Assembly (NCBI GenBank): GCA_036834985.1
Contig: DAITMV010000034.1
Location: 1 to 20,190 of the forward strand
Origin: DAITMV01 sp036834985
Lineage (GTDB): Bacteria > Pseudomonadota > Gammaproteobacteria > Burkholderiales > Burkholderiaceae_B
Direction of reading: 5' to 3'
Length of the DNA stretch: 20,190 nt
The stretch's first letter is position 1; each line of letters begins with the position of its first letter. The notes under the pieces were generated by a model that was not told where the DNA came from, did not search any database, and worked only from the letters and a program-made list of their open reading frames with translations. Below, piece after piece: positions 1-7,734 of this stretch. Position numbers and translations under genes: made by a program.

Positions 1-1
1 G

Positions 2-580
2 TTGGGTCATTCGCTGTACAAAGCCTATGTCTTTTTATCCGCCTCGTCGGTGGTCAGGAGCACTCGACGGGTGGCCATGCATGCCCCGTCGGCGCCCGCT
101 GCTGTCAGTCTGGTCCTGGCCCCGGCCCTCAGCGTTCCTTTGGTGTTTTGGCTGGAGCGCTCGCTTGGCCACTCCGCTTGGCCCTGGTGGTGGAGTGTCA
201 TGCTGGGCATGGCGTGGGCACCTGTGCTGTGGATGCCAGCCAACCGTTTTCAGGGCCGCGCTGTACTGGTCCGAGGACTGTCTGCGGGATTGATGGTGGT
301 GGTGTTGACGGGCTGCAGTCTGTTGGTTCACGCACTGCCGCTGGGTCTAGTAGATACCCCTGATGACACCCTCGGTGTTCTGGCCCTGCTGGTTTTTTCG
401 GCGCTGTATCTGTGTCTGGTGGTGTTGAATTGGCGCCCGCAGGCACTGAGCGTGTGGCGTCGCTGGAGCTATGCGGGGTTTTATGTGGATGAGATTTATA
501 CCCGGTTTGCATTAATCGCAGCCCCCTCGGGTTGGCTGCAACGACCCGCCGATGACTCGACTTCCTGGAGAGGTGCCTGA
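2..580 (+). CDS. dabB: DabB, NuoL-like membrane subunit of inorganic carbon transporter (5' truncated by window)
   Basis: Only the C-terminal 192 or so residues are visible; the frame is open to the left edge, so the TTG at position 2 is not a real start. The product is hydrophobic, with about five membrane segments. The first visible piece (GHSLYKAYVFLSAS) resembles the lysine-bearing helix of NuoL/MrpA-type proton-conducting subunits. It lies directly upstream of dabA and overlaps it by one base (TGATG), with a GGAGAGG ribosome binding site for dabA inside its own 3' end at 567-573. This two-gene order is that of the DAB inorganic-carbon accumulation system, in which DabB is thought to conduct cations to power DabA. 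A generic NADH dehydrogenase or Mrp antiporter subunit could look alike, but the dabA neighbour settles the call. No other complex I gene is in view. Confidence 0.85.
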   Translation: MGHSLYKAYVFLSASSVVRSTRRVAMHAPSAPAAVSLVLAPALSVPLVFWLERSLGHSAWPWWWSVMLGMAWAPVLWMPANRFQGRAVLVRGLSAGLMVVVLTGCSLLVHALPLGLVDTPDDTLGVLALLVFSALYLCLVVLNWRPQALSVWRRWSYAGFYVDEIYTRFALIAAPSGWLQRPADDSTSWRGA

Positions 581-3063
581 TGGACAAAATGAATGATCAC
601 GCGTTTGTTGACGCCGCCTGTGAGCAGGCCTGTCGGTCGATAGCGCCGGCCTGGCCGCTGGATTCATCCATCGCTGTAAACCCTCACTGGGCTCGGATCG
701 GGATGCCCGTTCGGCAGGTCGCCGCCCGCTTGGCGGTGCTGGGCGGTATCGGCGTGTTTCCATCACGGGCGTACTTGCAACAGATGTGGGCGCAGGGTCG
801 TATCGAGCCTGCGGATCTTGAGGACGCCTTGCAACAACTGTCTGCCACCCAAGCGCTTGGGTTGACGCCTGAGGGTTGTGTTGCGGAGTTGGCGACCGAG
901 CCCGAGATACAGCAACTCCCCTTGCTGATCGACATACTGGATAACGATCCGAATCGTCACACCCGCCTGTCATGGCGCCAGGCGATTACCCATCAGGTCA
1001 GCCAAACCTGTGCTGCGTATTTTGATGAACACCAGGCCGACTGGCAACCCGATCGCAGCGATGGTTTGTACGCCTTTTGGCGGGATACCCTGCAGCATGA
1101 CCACGGTATCGGCTTGCTGATGGGGCTGCCTGCGTTGAGCCGCGCGCTGGACGCATTGCCAGCCACGCGTCAGGCGGCTGAGCGTTGGGCTTTTCGGCGT
1201 CTGGGTCTGCCGCAAGGGGTCTTTGCAGATTATCTGGAAGCGGTGCTGCTGACGGTCAATGGGTGGGCGTCCTGGTGTGCATACCTGGGCTGGCAGGCGC
1301 AATTGGCGGGTGGCAGCGACGGACATCTGCGTGATTTGTTGGCCATTCGTCTGGCCTGGGGCGCCTTGTTGCTCGACTGCACGGAGGATTGGGCTGCCGA
1401 TCAGGCGTTTGAATCGCTGCAGCAAGCCTGGGGCACGGCTGCAACGCATTTTGAACACGCCGAGCAGTCCTTGCTGATCGATGAGGTGTGGCAGCTTGCC
1501 TTGGAGGCCGGTTATCAGCGGCGTTTGGCCAGGCAGCTTGTACACGGACAGTCGACTCGCGCCCATACGCCACATCCGCCGGCGATCGAGGTACAAGCAG
1601 CCTTTTGTATTGATGTCCGCAGTGAGCCCTTGCGCCGGGCGCTTGAGCGTGTCCATCCCGGCGTTCAGACCTTGGGGTTTGCCGGCTTTTTTGGGCTGCC
1701 TGCCGCATACACCCCGCTGGGAACCTCTCTGCGGCGGCCCCAATTACCCGGTCTGATCGCACCCTCGATGGAGGTCGTGGACGATTTAGACAGATCCGGT
1801 GAGGCGGACCAGCAGACGTCGTTAAGGCGCAAGGCCATCGAGGCTCGCCAGACCCGTTTTGCACTGGCTGATCAGTGGCGTGCTGTCAGCCGTTGGCCCG
1901 GGGCTGCGTTCTCGTATGTAGAGGCCGCGGGGGTTGGATACCTCGGGCAATTAGGACGTTTGCTGTGGCCCGGTCGGCGAGCCAGAGTGCGTGATGATCT
2001 ACAAGGCCTGCCGGTGCGTTACCGGGCGATGTGCAGGCCACGCGTCGTGCTAAGTCTTGATGACAAAATATCGGTGGCTGCACGCGTACTCAAGGCGATG
2101 GGGCTTGATCATCAACTGGCTCGGTTGGTGGTGTTGGTTGGACACGGCAGCCAGTCGACCAACAATGCCCATGCGGCAGGGCTCGAGTGTGGTGCCTGTT
2201 GCGGTCAGACAGGGGAAGTCAATGCGCGCGCTTTGGCCCAACTGTTAAATGAATCAGCCGTTCGGGTCGGTTTGCTGGCCCAGGGCATTCCAGTACCCGA
2301 CTCAACGGTGTTTGTGGCGGCGTTGCACAACACCACGACAGCCCAGATCGAAGCGTTTGATCTGGATCTGCTGCCCGCGGCTGCCCGGCCCGTATGGAAT
2401 CAACTGCACACGGCGTTTGAGCAGGCCGCAGACCTCGTTCGTCGAGAGCGGGCGCCCCGTTTACATCTGGACCCTGCCGCCCCCGCTGATACCTTGCTGG
2501 GGCAACTGCTGCGTCGCGCCAACGATGCGGCTCAAACCCGGCCGGAATGGGGCTTGGCCGGCAATGCGTCCCTGATCATTGCATCCCGGGAGCGTACCTG
2601 TGGGCTTGATCTGGAGGGGCGAAGCTTTCTGCATGACTATGATGCGCACCGTGATCCGGACGGCAGCCTATTGGCGCAGTTAATGACCGCACCCATGTTG
2701 GTCGCCCACTGGATCAATTGGCAGTATCACGCCTCCATGTGTGAGCCTACTCGATTTGGCAGTGGCAATAAATTGCTGCACAACGTTGTGGGTGGCCATA
2801 TTGGTGTGTTCGAGGGTAACGGTGGAGACCTGCGGATTGGGTTGGCCCGCCAGTCACTGCATGATGGTGAGCGTTGGATGCATGAACCGGTGCGGTTGAC
2901 AGTGGCAATTGAGGCACCCCCCGAGTCTATAGACGCGGTTATCAAAGCGCATGCAGTGGTCGGGCAGTTGTTGCACAACGGATGGCTGCACTTGTGGTGC
3001 TTGAGGCCATCCGATGTGTTGCGTTATGAAGATGGGCAGTGGCAGCCCTGGGTCACACCGTGA
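580..3063 (+). CDS. dabA: DabA, DUF2309/UPF0753 zinc-dependent inorganic carbon uptake subunit
   Basis: This 827-residue protein belongs to the DUF2309 (UPF0753) family. With DabB it is believed to form a cation-powered complex at the inner membrane that hydrates CO2 to bicarbonate in one direction, raising cytoplasmic bicarbonate. The beta-carbonic-anhydrase-like zinc site is complete: C343 and D345 in FCIDVRSE, H522 in VGHGS, and C537 in LECGACCG. The spacing matches Cys351, Asp353, His524 and Cys539 of characterised Halothiobacillus DabA. The length is normal and there is no frameshift. The ATG overlaps the dabB stop and has a GGAGAGG site 6 bases upstream; a second in-frame ATG lies three codons on. 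The stop is only 6 bases from that of convergent ychF. The reaction is inferred from the family. Confidence 0.93.
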   Translation: MDKMNDHAFVDAACEQACRSIAPAWPLDSSIAVNPHWARIGMPVRQVAARLAVLGGIGVFPSRAYLQQMWAQGRIEPADLEDALQQLSATQALGLTPEGCVAELATEPEIQQLPLLIDILDNDPNRHTRLSWRQAITHQVSQTCAAYFDEHQADWQPDRSDGLYAFWRDTLQHDHGIGLLMGLPALSRALDALPATRQAAERWAFRRLGLPQGVFADYLEAVLLTVNGWASWCAYLGWQAQLAGGSDGHLRDLLAIRLAWGALLLDCTEDWAADQAFESLQQAWGTAATHFEHAEQSLLIDEVWQLALEAGYQRRLARQLVHGQSTRAHTPHPPAIEVQAAFCIDVRSEPLRRALERVHPGVQTLGFAGFFGLPAAYTPLGTSLRRPQLPGLIAPSMEVVDDLDRSGEADQQTSLRRKAIEARQTRFALADQWRAVSRWPGAAFSYVEAAGVGYLGQLGRLLWPGRRARVRDDLQGLPVRYRAMCRPRVVLSLDDKISVAARVLKAMGLDHQLARLVVLVGHGSQSTNNAHAAGLECGACCGQTGEVNARALAQLLNESAVRVGLLAQGIPVPDSTVFVAALHNTTTAQIEAFDLDLLPAAARPVWNQLHTAFEQAADLVRRERAPRLHLDPAAPADTLLGQLLRRANDAAQTRPEWGLAGNASLIIASRERTCGLDLEGRSFLHDYDAHRDPDGSLLAQLMTAPMLVAHWINWQYHASMCEPTRFGSGNKLLHNVVGGHIGVFEGNGGDLRIGLARQSLHDGERWMHEPVRLTVAIEAPPESIDAVIKAHAVVGQLLHNGWLHLWCLRPSDVLRYEDGQWQPWVTP

Positions 3064-3069
3064 GGCTGG

Positions 3070-4164
3070 TTAGACGTTGAACAGGAAATTCAATACATCG
3101 CCGTCTTTGACCACGTATTCTTTGCCTTCTGCACGCATCTTGCCGGCTTCTTTGGCGCCTTGCTCGCCTTTGAACTGGATGTAGTCCTCATAGGCAATGG
3201 TTTGCGCACGAATAAATCCGCGTTCAAAGTCGGTGTGAATAACACCCGCTGCCTGCGGAGCGGTGTCGCCGACATGGATGGTCCAGGCGCGTACTTCTTT
3301 GACGCCTGCCGTAAAGTACGTCTGCAAGCCCAGTAACTTGAAGCCCGCGCGGATCAGGCGGTTCAAGCCCGGTTCTTCCATGCCCATGTCGGCCAGGAAA
3401 ATGTCACGGTCAGCGTCGTCCAGGTCAGCCACTTCAGCTTCAATGGCCGCACAAATGGCAACCACGGGTGCTTTTTGTGCGTTGGCGTATTCGGTCAGGC
3501 GGTCGAGCAACGGGTTGTTCGTAAAGCCAGTCTCGGCCACGTTGGCCACGTACATCGCAGGCTTAGCGGTGATCAGGCACAAAGGCTTGAGCAGGGCTTG
3601 TTCTTCCTCGTCCAAGTCCAAGGCGCGGATCGGCTTGGCTAGGTTCAGTTGGGCGAGGCATTTTTCCAGCACGGTGACCAGACGCTGTGCGTCTTTATCT
3701 CCACCGGCGCGAGCCAGTTTGGCTTGGCGCTGCATGGCTTTTTCGGCAGTTTGCAGGTCGGCCAGTGCCAATTCGGTTTCGATGGTTTCGATGTCGGAGA
3801 TGGGATCAACTTTGCCGTTCACGTGGATGATGTTGCCATCTTCAAAACAGCGCACCACGTTCACAATCGCATCGGTTTCGCGGATGTGGGCCAAAAACTG
3901 GTTACCCAGGCCCTCACCCTTGGACGCACCGGCTACCAAGCCTGCGATGTCTACAAACTCGACGGTGGCGGGCAAAATACGCTCCGGTTTGACAATCTCG
4001 GCCAGCTTTTGCAGCCGTGGATCGGGAACCTCGACCATGCCTACGTTAGGCTCGATCGTGCAGAAGGGGTAGTTTTCGGCGGCGATGCCTGCTTTTGTAA
4101 GTGCGTTAAAGAGAGTTGACTTACCGACGTTGGGGAGGCCAACGATGCCGCATTTAAGACTCAT
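3070..4164 (-). CDS. ychF: Redox-regulated ribosome-binding ATPase/GTPase YchF (Obg family)
   Basis: A 364-residue YchF/OLA1-type protein of typical length. The P-loop is G9-LPNVGKST-17, the G3 motif is DIAG at 72-75, and the usual NKxD guanine-specificity motif is replaced by NVAE at 208-211, the known reason why YchF prefers ATP. A coiled, charged helical insert (about 130-200) and a C-terminal TGS domain (about 280-363, ending in VLNFLFNV) follow. YchF binds ribosomes and is linked to translation and oxidative stress responses in other bacteria. It is the last gene of the minus-strand block and converges with dabA. A possible extended -10 lies about 27-35 bases upstream of the ATG, so it may have its own promoter as well as readthrough from the patatin gene. 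Confidence 0.97.
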   Translation of the reverse strand: MSLKCGIVGLPNVGKSTLFNALTKAGIAAENYPFCTIEPNVGMVEVPDPRLQKLAEIVKPERILPATVEFVDIAGLVAGASKGEGLGNQFLAHIRETDAIVNVVRCFEDGNIIHVNGKVDPISDIETIETELALADLQTAEKAMQRQAKLARAGGDKDAQRLVTVLEKCLAQLNLAKPIRALDLDEEEQALLKPLCLITAKPAMYVANVAETGFTNNPLLDRLTEYANAQKAPVVAICAAIEAEVADLDDADRDIFLADMGMEEPGLNRLIRAGFKLLGLQTYFTAGVKEVRAWTIHVGDTAPQAAGVIHTDFERGFIRAQTIAYEDYIQFKGEQGAKEAGKMRAEGKEYVVKDGDVLNFLFNV

Positions 4165-4190
4165 GGTGTGCTTTCAATTGAATTTGCGCA

Positions 4191-4199
4191 ATTTTATCA
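4191..4199 (-). promoter_or_regulatory. Possible extended -10 promoter of ychF
   Basis: On the minus strand the bases read TGATAAAAT, an extended -10 (TG-n-TAAAAT) that would start transcription about 20 bases before the ychF ATG. The -35 region, at the patatin stop codon, has no good match, so any activity would rely on the extended -10. This is a weak, pattern-only prediction. Confidence 0.3.
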
Positions 4200-4209
4200 G
4201 GCCCGGTGC

Positions 4210-5292
4210 TCATAGTGCCCGCACCTGGCTCATATCCGGCTTATTTATCCACGCTTGCAGTTGCTCGGCCACGCGATGGCTCTCGGCGATGGCCTCGCGC
4301 CAGTGGCGAATACGCAGGGTGTGATTGATCCCATAGCGCTTGAAGTCTGAGCGATCTGGAATTTTGCCGCCGGGCAGGCGCTGGTAAAACGATTCGGACG
4401 GCGCAACCATGACAACATTGTCAAACCACTGGGTTGGGGCTTTGCGGCGACGGTTGAATTTATCAAGCCAGCCCGGCGTGATGCGATCTGCAAAATGGGG
4501 ATAGAGCACGATCCCCTGCTTGCGATGGTAGGGCAGTGCGAGGTGATAATCCGTCAAGCCGCCATCCCAATAGCTGCCCGGCGGTGCGCCAGGGATCTGT
4601 TTAACCGGGTTCAAGACAAAGGGAATGCTGCCTGAGGCCAGCAGCGCCGGGGTGATATTCTCGTCTGACAGCGTGCGGAAATGGCTTTCGATCTTGTCAA
4701 AGGGTTGCGTGAGCCAGTCCATCTGCGCATTGGTGCTGTGAAAGACCCAGCGCTCCAGGTAGCCGCGCAGCCAGTTGCGATCCACAAAATTGGCCAAGGT
4801 GGCGGCAGCAAAGCCGCTGAGTTTGGCCCGCCCCTGGTGCGCGGTGAGTACCGGGCGACCTTTGTTGACCCACACCAGAAGTTGCCGGTCGGGGTGGGTG
4901 CTCATCGCCTGGGCGTCATGCCCAACGACAGTTTTAATCATTTTGTCGCACACCGCGGTGATTTGATCCGGGGTCACGTTTTTTGGGTAGCGTTGTTCTT
5001 CACAGTATTCATCTGCCAGACGTTTAAGGGACTCAACCGGATTGGAGGCGCAGGCCGCAGCCATGCGCCAGGCACCGATCGAGGCACCCATCAATTGGAG
5101 GCCATGTGCAGGTTTAACCTGATGCAGCCAATCGCCAAACAGAAAATGATCAATACCTTGCAAAATCAATCCCTTGGGCCCACCTGCAGCGGCAGGGATG
5201 GCGCAAATATCAGCAGGTTGCAAACCATATTGCGCGATGTGTTCCCGGGCTTTGGCGCCCGCATAAATCACCAAATCGGTACTGCTTGTCAT
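4210..5292 (-). CDS. Patatin-like phospholipase/acyl hydrolase family protein
   Basis: The 360-residue protein carries the patatin catalytic layout. An oxyanion-hole loop with GGPKG is at 37-41, the nucleophile elbow is GASIG with Ser71, and the dyad aspartate is D243 in WDGG. Patatin enzymes use a Ser-Asp dyad to cleave acyl groups from phospholipids or other lipid esters; the substrate here cannot be read from sequence. There is no signal peptide or clear membrane helix, so it is probably cytoplasmic or membrane-peripheral. An AGGGG run lies about 8 bases upstream of the ATG. The gene starts 40 bases after the pth stop and ends 45 bases before ychF, so it is probably co-transcribed with both. 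Confidence is high for the family and low for any specific role. Confidence 0.85.
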   Translation of the reverse strand: MTSSTDLVIYAGAKAREHIAQYGLQPADICAIPAAAGGPKGLILQGIDHFLFGDWLHQVKPAHGLQLMGASIGAWRMAAACASNPVESLKRLADEYCEEQRYPKNVTPDQITAVCDKMIKTVVGHDAQAMSTHPDRQLLVWVNKGRPVLTAHQGRAKLSGFAAATLANFVDRNWLRGYLERWVFHSTNAQMDWLTQPFDKIESHFRTLSDENITPALLASGSIPFVLNPVKQIPGAPPGSYWDGGLTDYHLALPYHRKQGIVLYPHFADRITPGWLDKFNRRRKAPTQWFDNVVMVAPSESFYQRLPGGKIPDRSDFKRYGINHTLRIRHWREAIAESHRVAEQLQAWINKPDMSQVRAL

Positions 5293-5332
5293 TGCCTATC
5301 CCCTCGTGCGGTCCTGCTTTTTTATGCGCTCG

Positions 5333-5941
5333 CTATGGTGCGGCGTCTGTGCTGGTGTGAAGTGTCTTGGTGGCCAGCGGTATTTGTCCTGATAATAATG
5401 CAGGCAGGACGTCCAGTGCCTTTTGCAGGCTGTTGTCGATGGCGATTTGTTCGTCCAGGCGCGGTCTGTGCAACACAAAATCAGCGACGTTCTGGTTCAG
5501 TTGCAAGGTACGCGGGTGACCAATCCCGATGCGCAGCCGCCAAAAATCAGGTGTACCCAGTTGGGCGGCGATATCGCGCAAACCATTGTGGCCGGCGTGC
5601 CCTCCACCTTTTTTGAGCTTGATGACACCCGGCGCCAGGTCCAACTCGTCATGCGCCACTAACATGTGTTCGGGTGCGATTTTATAAAACTTGGCCAGGG
5701 CCGCCACTGATTGCCCAGAGCGATTCATGTAGGTGGTCGGAAATAACAACCACACGTCGTGACCTGAATGCTTAATGCGCGCAACATCGCCGAAAAAGCC
5801 TCGTTCCGGGCTTAAAAAGCCGCCAGCCTTGCGAGCGATGCGGTCTATCCACCATTGCCCGGCGTTGTGTCGAGTGTCTGCGTAGTCTGGGCCGGGGTTA
5901 CCCAGCCCAACGATGAGTCGAATGGCTTGCGCCGATGACAT
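5333..5941 (-). CDS. pth: Peptidyl-tRNA hydrolase
   Basis: Pth cleaves the ester bond of peptidyl-tRNAs that fall off the ribosome, recycling tRNA. All key residues are present at positions exactly five higher than in E. coli: N15 in GLGNPG, catalytic H25 in TRHNAG, N73 in YMNRSG, D98 in HDEL and N119 in GHNG. At 202 residues it is slightly longer than the E. coli protein, mainly at the two ends. An AAGGAG ribosome binding site precedes the ATG by about 8 bases. It follows rplY, the common prs-rplY-pth order, but a strong terminator-like hairpin sits between rplY and pth only about 30 bases from this start, which may lower pth expression relative to rplY. Confidence 0.97.
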   Translation of the reverse strand: MSSAQAIRLIVGLGNPGPDYADTRHNAGQWWIDRIARKAGGFLSPERGFFGDVARIKHSGHDVWLLFPTTYMNRSGQSVAALAKFYKIAPEHMLVAHDELDLAPGVIKLKKGGGHAGHNGLRDIAAQLGTPDFWRLRIGIGHPRTLQLNQNVADFVLHRPRLDEQIAIDNSLQKALDVLPALLSGQIPLATKTLHTSTDAAP

Positions 5942-5972
5942 GCTCTGAGCTCCTTGGGTGAATCTTGCAATA

Positions 5973-6010
5973 AAAAACCCGCCAACAGGACGACCTGAGG
6001 GCGGGTTTTT
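5973..6010 (-). terminator. Intrinsic terminator (possibly bidirectional) between rplY and pth
   Basis: The arms AAAAACCCGCC (5973-5983) and GGCGGGTTTTT (6000-6010) are perfectly complementary over 11 bp. An inner CAGG/CCTG stem closes an ACGA tetraloop. On the minus strand the GC core is followed by a run of Ts, and it begins about 15 bases after the rplY stop. T-runs on both strands could let it work in both directions. Because pth lies just downstream with little room for a promoter, partial readthrough is likely. Confidence 0.85.
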
Positions 6011-6025
6011 AGGCTGGGCGCGAAA

Positions 6026-6619
6026 TTACTCGGCTGCAGCTTCGTCCTTATTGCCGCCCTTGACGACAACGGTGGCGACCACTGGATTGTCATGGCCTGC
6101 CAATGTAACACCGGCTGGCAACTTCAAATCGCTGGCGTGAACTGATTTGCCGGCTTCCATGGTGGACAGGTCCACTTCGATGAACTCAGGCAGTTGACCT
6201 GGCAGGCAGGACACGTCGATTTCCGTCACGACGTGGCTGACCAAGCCGCCAGACAGTTTCACAGCAGGAGATTCTTCCTGGCCTTTGAAGTGCAGAGGCA
6301 CTTTGATGTGAATTTGCTGGTTGGCATCAACGCGCTGGAAGTCGATGTGCTGGATTTGTGGCTTGAATGGGTGGGGTTGGAAATCGCGCAGCAGCACTTT
6401 TTCTACCTGACCATTAACTTCCAGATCCAGAATCGAGGAGTGGAACGCTTCTTTTTGCAGTGCGTGCCACAGAGGGTTGTGATCGATCTCGATCAACGCG
6501 GGGGCGGCTGTACCGCCATAAATAATGCCTGGTACTTTACCGTCACGACGCAGGCGGCGGCTCGCTCCGGACCCTTGCAGTGTGCGTGTGGTTGCAACAA
6601 CTTTCATGTTTGACTCCAT
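6026..6619 (-). CDS. rplY: 50S ribosomal protein L25 (long form, CTC/TL5 type)
   Basis: The 197-residue protein has the N-terminal 5S-rRNA-binding L25 domain (about 1-95, starting MKVVATTRTLQGSGASRRLR and including PGIIYGG) and the C-terminal TL5/CTC beta domain (about 100-185), ending in a short acidic Glu/Ala tail. The long two-domain form is usual in betaproteobacteria, whereas the E. coli protein is only about 94 residues. The ORF track opens three codons earlier, at another methionine, and that start cannot be excluded; here the longer start (MESNMKVV) is kept. It lies 102 bases downstream of prs and ends just before an intrinsic terminator. Confidence 0.96.
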   Translation of the reverse strand: MESNMKVVATTRTLQGSGASRRLRRDGKVPGIIYGGTAAPALIEIDHNPLWHALQKEAFHSSILDLEVNGQVEKVLLRDFQPHPFKPQIQHIDFQRVDANQQIHIKVPLHFKGQEESPAVKLSGGLVSHVVTEIDVSCLPGQLPEFIEVDLSTMEAGKSVHASDLKLPAGVTLAGHDNPVVATVVVKGGNKDEAAAE

Positions 6620-6664
6620 TGGGGCGCAGACCGCGACCAGCCTGCGCTATTTGCAGCTCGTTGA

Positions 6665-6705
6665 TACCGGCGTGGGGCCGGTAACGGGCAGCTGCCAAAC
6701 CCGTT
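6665..6705 (-). other. Tandem hairpins in the prs-rplY intergenic region
   Basis: Two stem-loops share an edge. TACCGGC (6665-6671) pairs with GCCGGTA (6677-6683) around a 5-base loop, and AACGGG (6683-6688) pairs with CCCGTT (6700-6705). The perfect palindrome GGCAGCTGCC lies at 6687-6696, partly inside the second loop. No T-run follows on the minus strand, so this is not a standard intrinsic terminator. It could be a processing site, a stability element for the prs mRNA or a leader structure for rplY. Confidence 0.5.
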
Positions 6706-6721
6706 ATTCGTCTTGGACCGC

Positions 6722-7672
6722 TCAGTCAGAGAATAGTGAGCTGACCGAATCAGAGCGCACAATACGGCGAATGGTTTCAGCCATAAGCTCGGCGACGCTC
6801 AATTGGCGGATTTTTCGGCTGTTCTGACCGTCTTCGGTCAGCGGGATGGTGTCGGTCACCACCAGTTCATCGAGATCTGATTCTTCGATGCGCTGCAAGG
6901 CACCACCCGACAGCACGGCGTGTGTACAGTAAGAGACTACCTTGATCGCACCTTGCGCTTTCAGGGCAGATGCTGCTTTACACAGGGTGTTGGCTGTGTC
7001 GACCATGTCATCCATGATGACGCAGGTACGATCCTTGACATCACCGATCAGGTTCATCACCTCGGCCACGTTGGCACGAGGACGGCGCTTGTCGATGATT
7101 GCCAGGTCAACGTCCAGGCGTTTGGCCAGCGCACGGGCACGGACCACGCCGCCGACGTCAGGCGATACGACCATCAGGTTGGTGAAGTTCTGCTTCCAGA
7201 CGTCGCCCAACAATACGGGGGATGCGTAGATGTTGTCCACGGGGATGTCAAAGAAGCCCTGGATTTGGTCGGCATGCAGGTCCATGGTCAGCACGCGGTC
7301 TACACCGACCACCTGCAGCATGTTGGCAACAACTTTGGCGGTGATGGCCACGCGTGATGAACGCACGCGACGGTCCTGACGGGCATAGCCAAAGTAAGGA
7401 ATCACGGCGGAGATGCGGCCTGCGGAGGCGCGTTTGAGCGCATCGACCATGACCATCATTTCCATCAGGTTGTCATTGGTGGGCGCGCAGGTGGACTGGA
7501 TCACGAACACGTCTTTACCACGAACGTTTTCGTTGATCTCAACCATTACTTCGCCGTCAGAGAAACGGCCAACGGTGGCCTTGCCGACGGAAATATTGAG
7601 ATGTTGTGCCACCGCGGCCGCCAGTTTGGGATTGGCGTTGCCGGTGAATACCATTAGGCCATCGTTAGCCAT
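6722..7672 (-). CDS. prs: Ribose-phosphate pyrophosphokinase (PRPP synthetase)
   Basis: Prs makes PRPP from ribose 5-phosphate and ATP for nucleotide, histidine and tryptophan synthesis. From the ATG at 7672 the protein is 316 residues, the usual length for class I enzymes. Visible motifs are DLHADQ (131-136), the flexible catalytic loop KRRPR (195-199) and the PRPP-binding loop VIMDDMVDT (218-226). The frame can be extended 14 codons upstream into a hairpin, but family alignment (MANDGLMVFTGNANP) and a GAGG ribosome binding site 6 bases before the chosen ATG support the shorter form. It lies about 60 bases after tRNA-Gln, with a terminator-like hairpin between them, and precedes rplY. Confidence 0.98.
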   Translation of the reverse strand: MANDGLMVFTGNANPKLAAAVAQHLNISVGKATVGRFSDGEVMVEINENVRGKDVFVIQSTCAPTNDNLMEMMVMVDALKRASAGRISAVIPYFGYARQDRRVRSSRVAITAKVVANMLQVVGVDRVLTMDLHADQIQGFFDIPVDNIYASPVLLGDVWKQNFTNLMVVSPDVGGVVRARALAKRLDVDLAIIDKRRPRANVAEVMNLIGDVKDRTCVIMDDMVDTANTLCKAASALKAQGAIKVVSYCTHAVLSGGALQRIEESDLDELVVTDTIPLTEDGQNSRKIRQLSVAELMAETIRRIVRSDSVSSLFSD

Positions 7673-7700
7673 GTTGTGCCTCGAGCGCGTATTTAAACGA

Positions 7701-7727
7701 AAAGGGCCAGACAAAATCTGGCCCTTT
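7701..7727 (-). terminator. Terminator/attenuator-like hairpin between tRNA-Gln and prs
   Basis: AAAGGGCCAGA (7701-7711) and TCTGGCCCTTT (7717-7727) form a perfect 11-bp stem with a 5-base loop. On the minus strand the stem is followed by TTTTCGTTT. It sits 7 bases after the tRNA CCA end and about 30 bases before prs. It could end the tRNA transcript, protect its 3' precursor or attenuate readthrough into prs; no strong separate prs promoter is visible between hairpin and gene. Confidence 0.7.
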
Positions 7728-7734
7728 CAAGAAC

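Noticed and set aside
970..1743. Minus-strand open frame of 257 codons inside dabA
   Set aside because: dabA is intact through this stretch, and the other frame has no start signal or recognisable domain.
3263..4072. Plus-strand open frame of 269 codons antisense to ychF
   Set aside because: ychF is complete with all motifs; the antisense frame is Ser/Ala-rich low-information sequence.
4681..5616. Long plus-strand open frame of 311 codons antisense to the patatin gene and pth
   Set aside because: It crosses two well-supported genes on the other strand, has no recognisable motif and no family-like composition; it is a shadow of GC-rich coding sequence.
7673..7714. Longer prs start adding 14 residues (MSGPFRLNTRSRHN)
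   Set aside because: The extension runs into the hairpin after tRNA-Gln, is not family-like, and a good ribosome binding site precedes the shorter start.
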